64,000 nt of DNA, from positions 119,750 to 183,749 of the forward strand of contig KB299000.1 in the NCBI GenBank assembly GCA_000328365.1, read 5' to 3'. A program made the translations under genes and the position numbers. The notes beneath the pieces were generated by a model, which worked only from the letters and a program-made list of their open reading frames with translations, did no database searches and was not told the DNA's origin. Below are positions 22,743-35,700 of the stretch, piece by piece (the stretch's first letter is position 1; every line of letters begins with the position of its first letter). Source of the DNA: Capitella teleta. Lineage: Eukaryota; Annelida; Polychaeta; Capitellidae.

Positions 22743-23963
22743 ATGTACGCTTTTCTCCACCTCCACCTTAAATGGTTAGACACATTGATCCTCATAATTT
22801 TATTAAATTGATGAATCATCAATCTATGCAATTTCCTCATCAGTCAATCTAATTTACATACATACATTTGGCCTACATGCCTAATTAAGTTTTTGGTTAG
22901 TGGAACGCAATGTCATCATTTATGTAACCAAATAATAATTATACATGGAGCTAGGTATGGCGCTATCTTTTTCTTTGCAGTGAAAAGCAAGAAGCTGCCT
23001 CACTGCATGATGATCCAGTTCAAGGCAATTCTCTTGAACAATGCATAGCACGTTGTTCTATTGACGGATGGTTTGATTGATCAAAGCTGACTGCTTCATT
23101 AGAATTCTCTCGCAAAGGTGTTCTCCGTGTTCTTATCACCTTTTGATTGCTCCTAGTTCCCGTTGAGAGCTTTTCTGATGGCGTTAATCTGAATGTGAAA
23201 TGTTTTCCCTCGTTGTCCTTTGAGGTCGAGCAAAAGGATTTTAGGATAATTCTGAGTCATTATATTGCATCATGGGAATTTTTGACCTGGTTTGCAGGCC
23301 AATGGTTCATTATCACAAGTGCGTGTTGCCTTCGATTGCATTTAGATTCGGTGTCTTTAATGACGATCATGAAAATCGTGACAATGGTTCGAATGTATTT
23401 GCCTTTTCTGCACTCGTAGAAGTACGATGATCTGAGGTTTTGTTTTATCTATGTTTCCCAATCAGTCCTCCTTTAACAGATATAAGAATACTTCCTGTAC
23501 GTGCTGAAGATTGTGGAAGATGCATTGTTATCTCCCCTGAAGGATCCGTGTTCCACTGATGATATCTTGCTTCCATAAAATTAATCATCAGCATATTTTT
23601 GTAACAAATTACGACAAAGACTTTATTGAAGCTTTTACAACTTCACGTAAGCACATTTTTATTGGCACACAGATACATGTATGTTGTAAAGTGACTATCT
23701 TACAACAGAGAACATGGGGTCGGTTAGAACACCACTTCTGGCAAATAATTTATTTGATCTGAAGCTGAACTAATTTACACTGAAAATCATTACTTTCAAG
23801 ATGTCAAAAAACCAATGCTAGAAAACCGTGACTTGAAAATCGCTTCCGTGAAATTGAAAAACCGCAAAATGTCTCAAATACGAAAAATAGCGAATTAAAT
23901 GTCACTTCTTGATTAATAAAGTGTTTCGACTTCAGCATTTACAGAACAAGGCTATCTCTGGGG
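22743..23963. other. nothing recognised
   Basis: No feature beyond short unassigned open frames. A full CRE octamer lies just before this stretch (22735-22742), and a single undetermined base is at 23964. Confidence 0.5.
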
Positions 23964-23964
23964 N

Positions 23965-23995
<31 letters not shown>

Positions 23996-24302
23996 GTAGC
24001 CTACAGTCTGGTTTATATAATGATGCAATCATAGACCTAGTACAGTTAGACCACGCATGACACTCGAAACCCCGGCACGCAATCAAGCGTATTGGTAAAG
24101 CGGCGGAAAAGTGGCGCAGAGGCATTTCGTTCCGCCGATGAAATAGGGCTTGAATTAAAGTTCTTTCATATACAAGTAGATTGTTTGTGTTCCAAATGCT
24201 TTGCATTATGATTTAATCCTGAAGTTTCGAAAGCATGAAGAGTGTTAATTACAATGCATGTGGTTACAAATGAATTTCCGATGCAGAAGAAAAGTACAAT
24301 AT
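23965..24302 (-). repeat. dispersed repeat family A, copy 2, with poly(A) tail
   Basis: On the minus strand it runs from 24302 (TTGTACTTTTCTTCTG) to about 24027, where similarity with 4590-4880 ends. It then continues for some 35 bp into a homopolymer that reads poly(A) on this strand (23965-23992 on the plus strand are T). The 3' homopolymer marks it as a probable retroposon. The single n at 23964 adjoins the run, as expected if read quality fell there. Confidence 0.75.
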
Positions 24303-25977
24303 AGACCAAAGAGGTCAAGATAAAGGTTATTTAGCTTTATTTGAATACTTAAATGACATGAACTATTGATTAGAAATACCTATGAATTTTGCAAGTTATA
24401 TTCACTCAGTCACAAATCAAGTTTAACAGTATTTTGACGGTAATATTGAGTCACTAAATAGTGTGGTATGATGAATAAAAAAATGCGTGGTTAAAAGATA
24501 GAAGGAAATTGGCATATGCTTCTCCCCAGGGCATTTTACTTACTGTAGCGTAACTTTTCTTTGATAACTCTTCGCAGGGCAATAGACAGCCTTTGGATTT
24601 CAAAGCTATGTCGTTTTAATTCATCAGCTTTCAACGCAGATTCACTGGCGCCGCTAGAGGAATACCTGTTTAACATTTTCTTTTCATAACAAAGCTCAGT
24701 GTCTCGGAAGTTGGTGCTTTATTGGTGATAAATTCATAAGCATAATTGCAATTAATTTGCAAACGACCAGATTGCCATGTTGCAACCTTAACCAAAGGTG
24801 CAGTGACTTCATCTATTTATTTATTTAATTATACAGTGCAAAATTATCAATGCCGATCAAATTAAGTTTGTCAGAGGCTTTCCTCCACCGAACCGAATCA
24901 ATGGAATAGTCATATGAGCGACCAATTAAACGGCAAAGTAATTTATATGTTAATGACTGGATTACGTCGTTACAAGACGGCATTTTTAATGCTTTGACAT
25001 TGTTGAGTCAGAGCAAGACTATTTGGAATCCAAATCTAACTGAAACAGGGGGATTAACAAAAATAGATTCTGTTTCCTGCCAATTGCGTTGGTGTTGTTA
25101 AGCATACTCTCATGATAATTGTTGAATCGTTTGAGAAAGTTCTTCTGTTTTGTATAATGTGCACATCATATAATAACACGATGCTTCAATCATAGTATTA
25201 CTTGGCTAATCAGTGTGGAACAGATGATTAAACCGACAAGAAATCAGCAACAATATTCAAAGATTAAATTCCACAACTTTAAAGCTGCCATGAACTCTCA
25301 TGATCTGCTTGAATATAAAAGTTAGGCCTATTGAAACGATGTGTAACGCATGAACTGCTCAACAAGTCTTCAGAAACTGCCAGAAAATTTTTTTTCCATA
25401 AATGACCCAGATTATTAAAAACTATTTCGATGCATTGTTGCTGGATATATGAATAGCTCTTTAATTTCATGAGACTTGAGTGTGAGAGTTGAGTGGATAA
25501 CTCGCGATATTTCGCGATATCTTGCGATATTTCGTCATTATTTCCTTGACTCAACAATCTAACCCAGCTGGATAACATGTGAAACTTCCTGTTGCAAGTA
25601 ACTCAACAATCTAACGCATCCGGATGACTTAATCCATCCGCGAGGCCAAAATTATAATTGAATGCTTTATCTATATCTTATCATATCTCTGGATGCAATG
25701 AGTGGGGAATGGGCGGTTCATGGAACAGATTGCTTCCTAATGAATAATGCTGACCACGTTGCATTGATGAATCATCGATCGACAGAAGCTTCGTCAGGAT
25801 TCGCTCCTCTCTCAGTTTTTTCTTTGTTCTAATCACTTTTTGATTGCTTCATGATTTTTTTTCCCAATGAGAGACAAATGGAAATATGTGAGGATTTGAT
25901 TTGATGGAAATTTTCGGCTTAGTATAAAATCAGAGCACGTTCACCCTGATGACATCTGACAGTTGGTCACAATGGTC
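24303..25977. other. nothing recognised
   Basis: AT-rich. At 25500-25535 the near-tandem CGCGATATTT/CTTGCGATAT motif recurs three times. No gene. Confidence 0.5.
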
Positions 25978-27640
25978 AATGGACAATGGTCACATATGAA
26001 GATGTAGAGAAAATAATTCGGCAACTACCTCTGAAGCAGTGCTCCCTTGACCCCCCCCCCCCCGACATGGCTTATAAAGGAGCAAGCCTTGCTCTTTGCC
26101 CCAGTATTAACCGGGATAACGAATACGTCATTGAGAAATGGGGAGGTACCATCAGTGCTCGAAGGGGCAGTGGTTACTCCAATTCTGAAAAACCCCTCAG
26201 CCAACAATTAATCGCCCAGTTTCCAACATACGTGTAATCGGAAAGATATTAGAGAAAGTGGTCGCTGCACAGCTGAGAGCACATATGCAGGCTCATTCTC
26301 AACTGGAACCGTTGCAGTCGGCCTATCGCCCTCAGCACAGCACTGAGACAGCCTTGGCAAAGGTCTATGATGACTTGACACGGGCCGTGGATCAGAAAAA
26401 AAGTAGCTCTGCTGCTTTTATTAGATTTATCTGCTGCGTTTGATGCAATTGATCAGGAACAGTTGTTGGACCGATGTGAGAACGTCTTTAGCCGGTACTC
26501 CTCTTGAGTGGCTAAGGTCATCCAACGAGTACGGATCGGAGAATCCGAATCGGATGCAAGAACGCTGACATGTGGAGTGCCCCAGGAATCGGTACTGGGT
26601 CCCATTTTATTCATTATGTACACCACACCTTTAGAAGAACTTCTAAGGAAAGAGAACATCCACTTCCATATGTACGCAGACGACACTCAGGTATCAGCAC
26701 CCTCGATGACATCGCAAACACCAAGTATCACATGGAGTCGGTCATGAAAAAGATACAGACCTGGATGGCAAGAAATTTGCTGAAACTGAACCCCAGCAAG
26801 ACCGAGTTTTTAGTAATTCGAAGTCGATATGAAGCAGACGACTTAGTGTCGCACCTGAAAATTGACGATGAGAGAGTGGAGCCAAGCCCTCATGCAAGAA
26901 ACATAGGTGTGGTGTTCGACAGCATCTTATCTATGGCGACACATGTGTCGACGTTGACGCGGAACTTGATTATGCACCTCCGCAACATTGCCAGGGCACG
27001 TCGATACATAACAAAGGAGGCCACGGAAAACCGCAGTGCATACACTCTTCACATCTCGCCTAGATTACGGCAACTCGCTATTGGCGATGCAACCCACCTG
27101 CAGACTGAAAAGCAAACAGATGGCACAAAACTCAGCCACGCGAATCATCGCGAGAGCCCCGCGGTGGGAGCACACAACTCCAATCCTCAAGGAACTTCAC
27201 TGACTTCCGGTGGCTCAAAGAATTACATACAAGCTATGCGTTATGATGTACAAGGCAATCCATGAACAGGCTCCGGAATACATCAAGGGGATGATATCCC
27301 AGCAATCCCCTACCAGGACGCTTTGGTCGCAGGCAGCCGTGCTCCTGGAAGTGCCAAGAACTAGAACGATGAACGGTGACCGCGCCTTCTCAGTTGCCGG
27401 GCCACGAGAGTGGAACATACTGCCTGCCACATTACGATCAAGTGATTATTATCACGCTTTTAAGAAATATTTAAAGACTTATTTATTTCGAACTGCATTT
27501 GTTTGTTGAATTTTAAATTATGAACTATTTTATGCATTTTATGTTTTATGTTTTTAACTGTGATTGTTTCATTTTGGTTTTATACGCATCTGAAACATTG
27601 TTTTATGTGATTTATCCGTCGAAGAAATAAAGTCATCATC
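25978..27640 (+). mobile_element. CR1/L2-like LINE, 5'-truncated, decayed
   Basis: A non-LTR retrotransposon remnant that begins inside the reverse transcriptase region. Conserved pieces in order are KQCSLDP (about 26030), EKVVAAQLRAHM (about 26255), QSAYRPQHSTETAL, LDLSAAFDAIDQ (about 26415), GVPQESVLGPILF (about 26575) and the catalytic YADD at 26673-26684. These are followed by the C-terminal VPRTRTMNGDRAFSVAGPRE and WNILPATLRS section, ending with a stop near 27509. The 3' UTR has AATAAA at 27626-27631 and short TCATCA repeats, as at CR1/L2 3' ends. Several frame changes separate the pieces, and a C run near 26050 is one likely site. The endonuclease domain is absent. It cannot encode an active protein as it stands. 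Confidence 0.9.
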
Positions 27641-28234
27641 AGTTATAAAGCCACCCGCACTATTTTTGTACATGCAACATGACAACATTTTTTTTTGGCG
27701 AGACTAAAACGTTTATTGCAAAATAAGTCTCCTGTTTAAGCTCAGTGGATACCAATATTAATAAACAAAGCAATGAAAAGACTACTATTCTAGCAAAATT
27801 TATTGAGGCAAGTTTCACATTTACCTTTGAGAAATTATTATGATCGAATGTAAAAAAAAAAACATCCATGTAGAGTCATCAGTTGATGAACATGCAGGTT
27901 CGTTAACTTGGGTTACTTCATCTTCCATTGAGGAAAATGAAACATCTTTTGTTCCCCTGACAATAGATTCCATGCGACAACCCCCGCGTGTGCTGAAATG
28001 TCAAAGTAAGTGATAGCTGTTGTGATGGGATCGACGCAAATGGCAAATACTTCTTGGCTTTGGGCTTCATCGGCAAGTGACGTCATAATGAATTGTCTCT
28101 TTTTGTGACTTTAATGTCAGAGCGACTCAGCTTTTGCAGTGGTTGCGTGTGGATTAACTGAAGTTAAAATTCACTGTGTTTTGCTTCGTGTGATATTTCC
28201 TGCGTGGCATATTGCATTCGGACAAAACACGAGT
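27641..28234. other. nothing recognised; one CRE octamer
   Basis: TGACGTCA at 28078-28085. No gene recognised. Confidence 0.5.
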
Positions 28235-28520
28235 GTGGTTATACAGCAGCTCCCCAAAACTCGATTGCTTCGTACGGCCGAAATAGCAGAAATCCCGGAC
28301 ATACAATTACCCCCTAATGTTTTCGATAGACCCCAAAGTGTCCTTACCCTCCATTGTACCATGGACAGTGACACACAGCTCCCGGCCTCGAGAATGCAGA
28401 TGGGCAGCACTGGTTGCAATGCGGAGTAGTCGAGAAATTACGACACAGGATAACAGACAATCATAACACATTGTGGCCCGACGGGAATCGAACTCTGGAC
28501 TTCACAGACGACATAAAACT
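28235..28520 (-). mobile_element. tRNA-derived SINE, copy 3, diverged
   Basis: On the minus strand a B-box-like GAGTTCGATTCCC (about 28482-28494) is followed by a body that matches the SINEs at 4278-4582 and 45063-45310. Shared blocks include a GGGCAGCACTG-like block (28402), CTCCCGGCCT (28379) and a GACCCCAAAG block (28330). Target duplications were not found. It is older than the copy at 45063. Confidence 0.65.
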
Positions 28521-28990
28521 GCAGTCAGGTGGTCAATCCGACTGTGCACCTCTCGTTGCCTTAATTAGGAATTTCGTCTCTCATAAAATAATTTATTATG
28601 CTGAGTAACAAACCCTTTTAGTGATAACGGGAATGCTGATTGAGATCGGTGTATCTTTTTTATTTCTTCCACGGAATACAAACTGATGCACTTTCTCCAT
28701 GATCAACTGGCGGAAAATAGAAATAATGCTACTCGAGCACAAAAATAATGGGTCTGTGCTGGCAATCATTGTTATGACTGCATGCTAATTCCTTTAATGG
28801 CCACATCATTTTTTTTACGAACAAAACTCAATCAATTATGGCGTGCAGGGAATTTGAAATGTTATTTTTGAGCGTTTTTGAGGAGTACATTTCAAAGTGC
28901 TAAGTTGTAGGATTTGATTGAAGGGGCCACGGAGGTAAATTATTCAGGTTATTACGCAATGAGAGTATTTCAACTATTGTTATCGCTTGG
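28521..28990. other. nothing recognised
   Basis: AT-rich, no feature. Confidence 0.5.
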
Positions 28991-29340
28991 TGGAGGATTC
29001 TTGTGGCCGTTCTTCTTCTGTGCAACTTGTATCTAGAGGAGTTGGGGGACATGGTTGTGATGAAGTGGAGACCTCGTTTCATGACAAGGATCAAAGGTCA
29101 TCGCTGCATGGACTGCCTTTCTCTTTGTGGCAACACTGTTGTTTTGAGCCTGCCGAACCTCCTCCAAGTTCTCGCCTGAATGTAACACACATTTTCGTAT
29201 TCCAGGTCTGACCATTTGAAAGCTTTGTAAAGGGAATGCAGCTGTTCGTTCGATGTGTAGGATTTCATACGGACCAACCTGCCACGGTTGCTCTTGTCTT
29301 CTTCAAAACTCCATTTGGGGTTCCTTGGTAAGCTCTGGAG

Positions 29341-29394
29341 TAATGGTGATTAATGGTGATGGTAATGGTGATGGTAATGGTGATGGTAATGGTG
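29341..29394 (+). repeat. 12-bp tandem repeat GGTGATGGTAAT
   Basis: About four units, with an imperfect first unit. Confidence 0.85.
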
Positions 29395-29460
29395 ACGCCG
29401 ATTAAAGGTTTCTTCTTTCTGTTCTTTTGTGATTCCCCGTGTACAGGGTGTCAGGGTGGG

Positions 29461-29510
29461 ACATGACAAGACATGACATGACATGACATGTATGGCATGA
29501 CATGATTATG
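29461..29510 (+). repeat. ACATG pentanucleotide repeat
   Basis: Imperfect pentamers with two variant units, readable directly. Confidence 0.8.
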
Positions 29511-29690
29511 ACATTAGGCAGATGGGGTCGTCAGTACCTTCGTACCTGGTTCAATGGTGATTCTCGCAGCTTCACAAAACGATGTCAACTTCTCTTTCAC
29601 ATTTTTTCAGTCGACCGAAATTATGTTCATGTCATCTATCGAGTCGAATGTTGGTGTAAATCACAAGTAAAAAATGAATCCGCCTAAAGA

Positions 29691-30304
29691 TTTACATGGA
29701 CAGCGTTCTTGATGTTACGCCAGAGCAAAAACACATGCAAAAATCCCCCCCACCCCCTCCTTGACTTTAACCCCATTGCACTCGGTACAAATGGTTACGT
29801 TTCGTGGCAGCCACTCGGATAATCGCTGCGGTATTTCGTCGTGTGCATTATTGATGTGAAATGAGACCTGTGAATAGCATTCAGTGCACAAAGCGCAATT
29901 TCTTGTCTCTGATACCTTTAGCCATTGATCAAATCAACTCAGAAAATTTCCGGATCCAACTTCCTTCGAATCCAAAGGCCAAAAATGCTCAACGGTAATT
30001 GCGAAGCACTCTGTGTCCTCGGCTATTGTGCTGCGTGCCTTTCTCAACTGAAACATATTTCTGGGAATTGTGCGACGACATGAACATGAACATGTAGTAT
30101 TCGGGGATCTCGTCGATCGAACGTCACAACAACAACAACAATAACAGTGCTGATGACGCACACCAGGGGGCATCCCAGACGGCACACATTGTGATTGGTT
30201 AGGACATTAAAATGCGAAATCTTTTGCGAGGCAAGCGACTCCAAAGAGACAGAGAAAACAGGGTATAGAGATATAATTAGATTGGTTACCGCCAATTGGA
30301 CATT
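29691..30304. other. nothing recognised
   Basis: Contains a short (CAA)n near 30127-30140. No gene. Confidence 0.5.
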
Positions 30305-30370
30305 GACCCAATTTAATTTACCCAATTTAATGACCCAATTTAATTGACCCAATTTAATTGACCCAATTTG
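30305..30370 (+). repeat. 14-15-bp minisatellite (GACCCAATTTAATT)
   Basis: About five units, the last ones identical, with small length changes between units. Confidence 0.85.
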
Positions 30371-30810
30371 TTCATGCTTGGGTTACCAGCATACCATTAA
30401 ATAATACTGATATTGATTTTATGACCTCCACACAACTCTCACAAAACTATTTAATTGAATAGATATTTTGTAAATCTCCTTCAGACAAGAATTTGACGTA
30501 TCAAATGCGCTACATCCTCGCACTTTCTATCCAAATCGAGACAACACCACACACCTGCCCCATGTCATTTCCTATTGTCAGTGATGACAAATTGAACAAG
30601 AGGCTCGCTGACAGAGAAGTCGTCCACAGGATGATGATGGATTGCTCTGAGTGTCAGAATAATATTACGCAGAAAGCGACGGCTGTCGCGTGGAGAGAGC
30701 GCCTGAGTTGGATTCCTTTTGACGGAGCTCCATTGAATTATCACAATCCGCTGAGAACGCACCGCTTCCAGTCTGCAGATTTTCAGAGCTGACACGTGGA
30801 TGAGCATTGC

Positions 30811-30846
<36 letters not shown>

Positions 30847-30999
30847 CTTTGCAGTGAGAAGCATTTTACTTCAAAAAATTTGACTTGAAAATTAACTTTC
30901 TTTTATTTTGAATATATATATTTCTGAGAAAGTGTTAAAAAAACATATCGCTGTGTAAAAATCACACAAAAATTAGAAATACTACTTGTTATGGTTAGT
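30371..30999. other. nothing recognised; T run of 33
   Basis: T run at 30814-30846. The open frame at 30493-30792 (99 codons) has no domain I know. Confidence 0.5.
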
Positions 31000-31375
31000 G
31001 CGACAGTAGCACATATAGCACTAATGTTCATCTCCTAAAATTAAAATAAAGCAGAGAGTTTGCATTGAAGATCCATACAAGAGATGGCATTACTTAATGC
31101 TCGTTCAGGGACTCATCTGATTTTGTTCTCTTCGCGATCACTCACCTCTCAAATTTAAATGTTCTTTCCTTATTCAAAATTCACCTTTTACTTGATGCCT
31201 TTGCATAAATTGGCGCAGAATAACATAGTCAATCCATAATAGGTAGTTCTTTTTTCTTTTTTTCTTTTTTATTATTCTTTTTTTTTTTTTTTTTTGAATA
31301 ATTGATGCATTTTAGGGTTTTGTTTTTAACATGGAGTAGATAGACTACGTTTGGCCCACTCTGTATATTGCTGAA
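31000..31375 (+). repeat. dispersed repeat family B, longest copy
   Basis: Collinear with 15345-15665 and, in part, with 3065-3180, 1565-1690 and (inverted) 1335-1395. It differs by a T-rich insertion near 31250-31295. The right end reads GAGTAGATAGACTACGTTTG, then GCCCACTCTGTATA. Confidence 0.6.
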
Positions 31376-32559
31376 ACTTGCATTCAGTATATTTCTTGCT
31401 TAGACTTGCAAAAAAATACATGCTCAAAGGAATGGGACTGATTAGTGTATTTTTGGACTGTTCAAGGAGGAATTTATGTATTGCCAGCATTTTTATTCCA
31501 AATTGACAAGTACGTCACCGATTTCACACTTGGCAGCGATTTTATGTCCATCTCGTATACGCTATTCAGCGCATGTCTCTGCTCTGAGTTTCAAGATCAA
31601 AACAAAGACAGGCTGAGCTTCATCTATTCAATTTGGTTCTTTGTCATCACATTATTTTTTAGCATAAAATGACAGAGCTATATCCATGTCTGAATTATTA
31701 CATTATATATTTTCTTCCACGACACATCAAAGCGTAATAACTGGGTTTGCGATTGTTAACGATGTCGCCTGGTGTTCAATACGCACATTTGATACATGTG
31801 ACACGGGGTCTTGTTGAAGACAATCGGAACCTCAAGGTTTACTGCTCGCTTCAGTCGTCACATGACTTGAGCGCAGGAGATTAAAACGGACGATGCATAA
31901 AACTAGATCACCAGAGAAACAACGAGTGCTAAGTGCAAATCTGAGTGTTTCAATAAAGGTTCGCCTTCCCCGACTAATCCACGCAAAGGATGAATGCAAT
32001 GACTTTTAATCGTTTTGCTTTGTATTCAGTTTATGTACTTCCACAATCTGGGTTATTTTTCTGTGCATTTCAGAATCGTTAAACTATGTGATTTCACTGA
32101 GTGCGTCATAATTCCCGGATGGAATGAGTAAAAAAAAAAAAAGACTGATGCCAAAGGCGATCAAACACTCGATATTTTAGTTCTGCGGGTTCCTGGTTCA
32201 TTGTGGTAAGCTGATTCTCGTGCGTCATGGACCGATTGGTACAATTGCAGGGATGGAGCAAGTGCTAAAAAACGGTGTCGTGGAACAAAATATGATATGT
32301 AATATTATGTCCTACCAGGCCACAGTTGATTGGCTGTCGTGCTTTTCGTTGTCCGTTGCCGCATTTGATTGTGGGACGTTTTAACGACCTAAAAAAATAT
32401 ATGAAGGATTTTTGACAATGAATGCAATGAAATATGCCCAAAAAAGAACAGTAAATAATGAATTTTCAGCTTTGTGACAATTAAGGAGATAGATTTAGGC
32501 ACAAATTAAGCTAAGCAGCTTTTCATTTGAGACGGTGCATCTGTCCGAATTGGTGGATC
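31376..32559. other. nothing recognised
   Basis: AT-rich, no gene. Confidence 0.5.
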
Positions 32560-32715
32560 GCCTTGCAGATATAAAGATATCATCGCAACACACAAAACAT
32601 CCGCTCTTCGGTTATAATTGTCTGTCATAGTAATACCGCTTTATGTGAGGTATGGCCATGAAATCGTTCCCTCGGAACACATTGGGTAACCAAGGACAAT
32701 GAAAACGATTTTCTC
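32560..32715 (-). repeat. dispersed repeat family C, copy 2
   Basis: Reverse complement aligns with 16745-16900 (see that entry). The best section is 32671-32715. Confidence 0.6.
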
Positions 32716-35700
32716 TGAGCACCATCCCTCTATCTACAATGGGCATGCTCGTTTGAAGCCGAATGTGGCTTGTAATTCACGCTAGATTATCAAATGTTGA
32801 ATAGAAAACATGCTTATTGCTCACAACAGCATGAAGGGCAGCACTAAATGATCAATCGAGATGGAGGACAGAATCAAATGGTGCATTGTGTTGCAATGGC
32901 CCTTTGGGTTTGAAATGTGGGGATTGACATTGTGGTGGTAAGTGAAAGAATAATCATGTAAGTTATCACTGTGGAATGATGTACTGTTACCTTGTGATCC
33001 ATGGAAGGTCAAGATGTATATGTTTGGTAACAGACAGATGGATATCTGAATGGCTGAGTGGTAATTGTTCAATGCCATATGCGTGATTGGAGTTTCCCTG
33101 CGATGTTGTATATCATCCGTTTATTAAAGCAGTGAATTATAATTATGTGAAATGTTGTTCTGGCCGCTTTATAATGCTATCAATTTGTGAATCCAAAGAT
33201 AGCAAGAAAGTGCGAAGAGGGCTCTTCATAGCTCTGGGAAGATCATCTCAACGGATGAGATCGATTTATGGGAGCAATGCACACTGCATTCACGGCAACC
33301 TGCAATACGAAATAACATCGACTTCTTTGCAATTTTCTGTTGTCCATCGCATGTTGTCAAGAATTCGTGAGTTGAGTTTGGAATTGACGAGATATGATGA
33401 AATCGATTGATGGTGGCACTCCAGAATAGTGTTGCTAAGTAACGAGAAAGCTTTTGGCCGATTGCACTCACGCTTGACTCTATTCCATTCAGGCGCGATG
33501 TCTGTCGCTGAGATAACCAAGAAGTTTATCCAGATTGAGGTTGAACATTTAAATTATCTGTGCATCCGTAGAACTGCGTGTATTTTGTTAATTATGACAC
33601 AGGTCAAACTACGTTTCGTGGTAATGATGACAAGTAATCTGACTAAGGGCTGAATTTATTATTGCTGCACAATTTATTTGCTCTGACAATCCACACCGCA
33701 CAATTCAAACAGGAATGCATAATTATGCTCCACTTCGTTGCCTCTTGTCCCAATGGCTCTCCGCTATTGGCATTGTAGTCGTCAGTTTTTATGCTTTACG
33801 ATTTGTTGCGTGTTGAACTTTAAATGTAAATAAGTATCTATAATATTTATTTGGTTATGGTCTTAATTACGGAGTTATGGACTGTGTTATGGCGTATAAT
33901 AAACACACACATAAAAAACAAACAAATAATAACCATGCAATTAGACGCAGGCGGACGATTTGCCGTATCAATGGGAAACCATCCGCTTGATTGCTGCTTT
34001 CGTTCACAGTGCAAAGCAATCACCGCCATCACTTGTTTTGTGACGAAAGAGTGCAAGAGTTGTTAGTGCAACGCAGCTCAACGCTGAAGCTCCATTCAGC
34101 CGAATTGACCACGTGTTGTCCATCTCATCGGGATAAACCGGTGGGCGTCATCGGAACACACCTTCAGCACCGGATTCATTGGTCAAGTGGCATTTAGGCT
34201 AAATGGCCAATACGTTGTGAGGTCAAGCCTCCATGGTCACGTTTGTCTAGGTGATATTATGATCCCGCTATACGACAAGTCGTGCTCAAACATTATGCCG
34301 CCATGAATGCACATAAACAAAACATGAAAAAAGAGAGAATATGCGCTTATAATCAGCCTGTTTATGTCTGGCTTTGAATTATGGGCATAGCTTTGGGGTG
34401 GTTTTTGGCATCGGCTCCTCCTTCCGTATGGTCAAGCGTAGTCAACTAAAGTGACCAGACCTAATCCTAGATCAGTAGAGAAATATCCCCATCACATGCT
34501 GAGGAGGTCAAGCTGCCTCTGACCAACACCATCGTCGCCCTTATCACTGTCGTCTCAATGGAGAAAATAATCTGCCAACAGAAAAAAAGGAATCACACAA
34601 TTTAGGTTTAATACAACTATGATTTTTTCATAAATCAGTGATCAGTGACGTCACTGGCCGTGTCATTCATTCAGACATTTGTGTTTCAAAAGTGAAATTG
34701 TTGCATCAATTATAACATGATACAATGTAAAATATTAGGTGTAACTAGCACGAAAATTGAACAATGCTCATCATTATAACCATATTAACTCAATGAAGCC
34801 CGAATTTGGTTTCTGAAACAAAATGCCCTCCTATTAGTCCTACACCGTCCAGTAGCCTAACCCTTTGCTAATTTAAATTTATCCATATTGAGAATAGACA
34901 GATGACCAGCGTCTGGTAACCACGGTTAGAAGCAAACGGTGATTTGTTCTCTGACACTGTGGACAGAAAAGATTAAGAGAAGAAGCCCAAACAACGAGAC
35001 CTCTTCCTCCGCAAACCAACAGAATCAACAATCACACTAAAGCTTGTTTTACCCACTGACAAACTGCCAAGTTTACGCAGCCAATTCACACCATGGGAGC
35101 ATGTTACGGCCGCCTCCAATCGCTCCACCAAACACTGCAAGAATAGAAGGGACATTTTGATTGCATCTACGATGTCTGCAAACACAAATCCTCAAATGTG
35201 TGAGTTGTATCTGTGTTTTGGGAATTGTTACTCGATCTGTAGTGTTTAACAGCGCTGATGTACACTACTAGCTGTGGTTGTTGGATGCACTTGGTATTAT
35301 CATGTGCAGTAGTGATTGACTCGTGAGATCTGACCATTTTGATTCGCTGGTTGCAATGACCATCATAGCTATCAACTCGGTGGCCATTGTATGCAACAGC
35401 CACACTGTGCCCTAACAGCGAATATTCTTAATGCTTACTTGATGCACCAAAACAGAGGACCGTAGTTGAATGATCACCGGAACCAACAGGGTCCCTGAAC
35501 CACGGGGAGTTCCGAGAGGTCAGGCATAATGCATTTCACCACTCAGACTATTGAATAGCATATCTGAGCTCTGTCTTCTTCTGTGTTGATCTAGTGGTTG
35601 TGGCATCTGGTCAAATCACTTGCCTTGCTAGAATTGTTATTTCTTCTGGTAACTTAACTTACACTAAACTGGAGCAATTCTTAAATTACAGCTATTTATC

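Larger units (their letters stand above)
28993..29690 (-). pseudogene. decayed coding stretch of unknown family, interrupted by tandem repeats
   Basis: On the minus strand two stretches look like former protein code. One (about 29640-29525) reads FDSIDDMNIISVD, a stop, then KEKLTSFCEAARITIEPGTK, then a stop. The other (about 29340-29033) contains VGPYEILHIERTAAF, FQMVRPGIRKCVLHSGEN and LEEVRQAQNN and ends at a stop near 29033. Between them lie a 12-bp (GGTGATGGTAAT)n array and ACATG pentamers. I do not recognise the family. It may be part of an old mobile element or a lost host gene, and chance is not excluded. Confidence 0.3.

Noticed and set aside
33087-33410. 107-codon open frame
   Set aside because: No domain and overlapping frames on the other strand of similar length.
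34973-35185. Possible terminal exon on the minus strand after a TTCTTGCAG acceptor
   Set aside because: No frame gives a recognisable protein and no partner exon was found.
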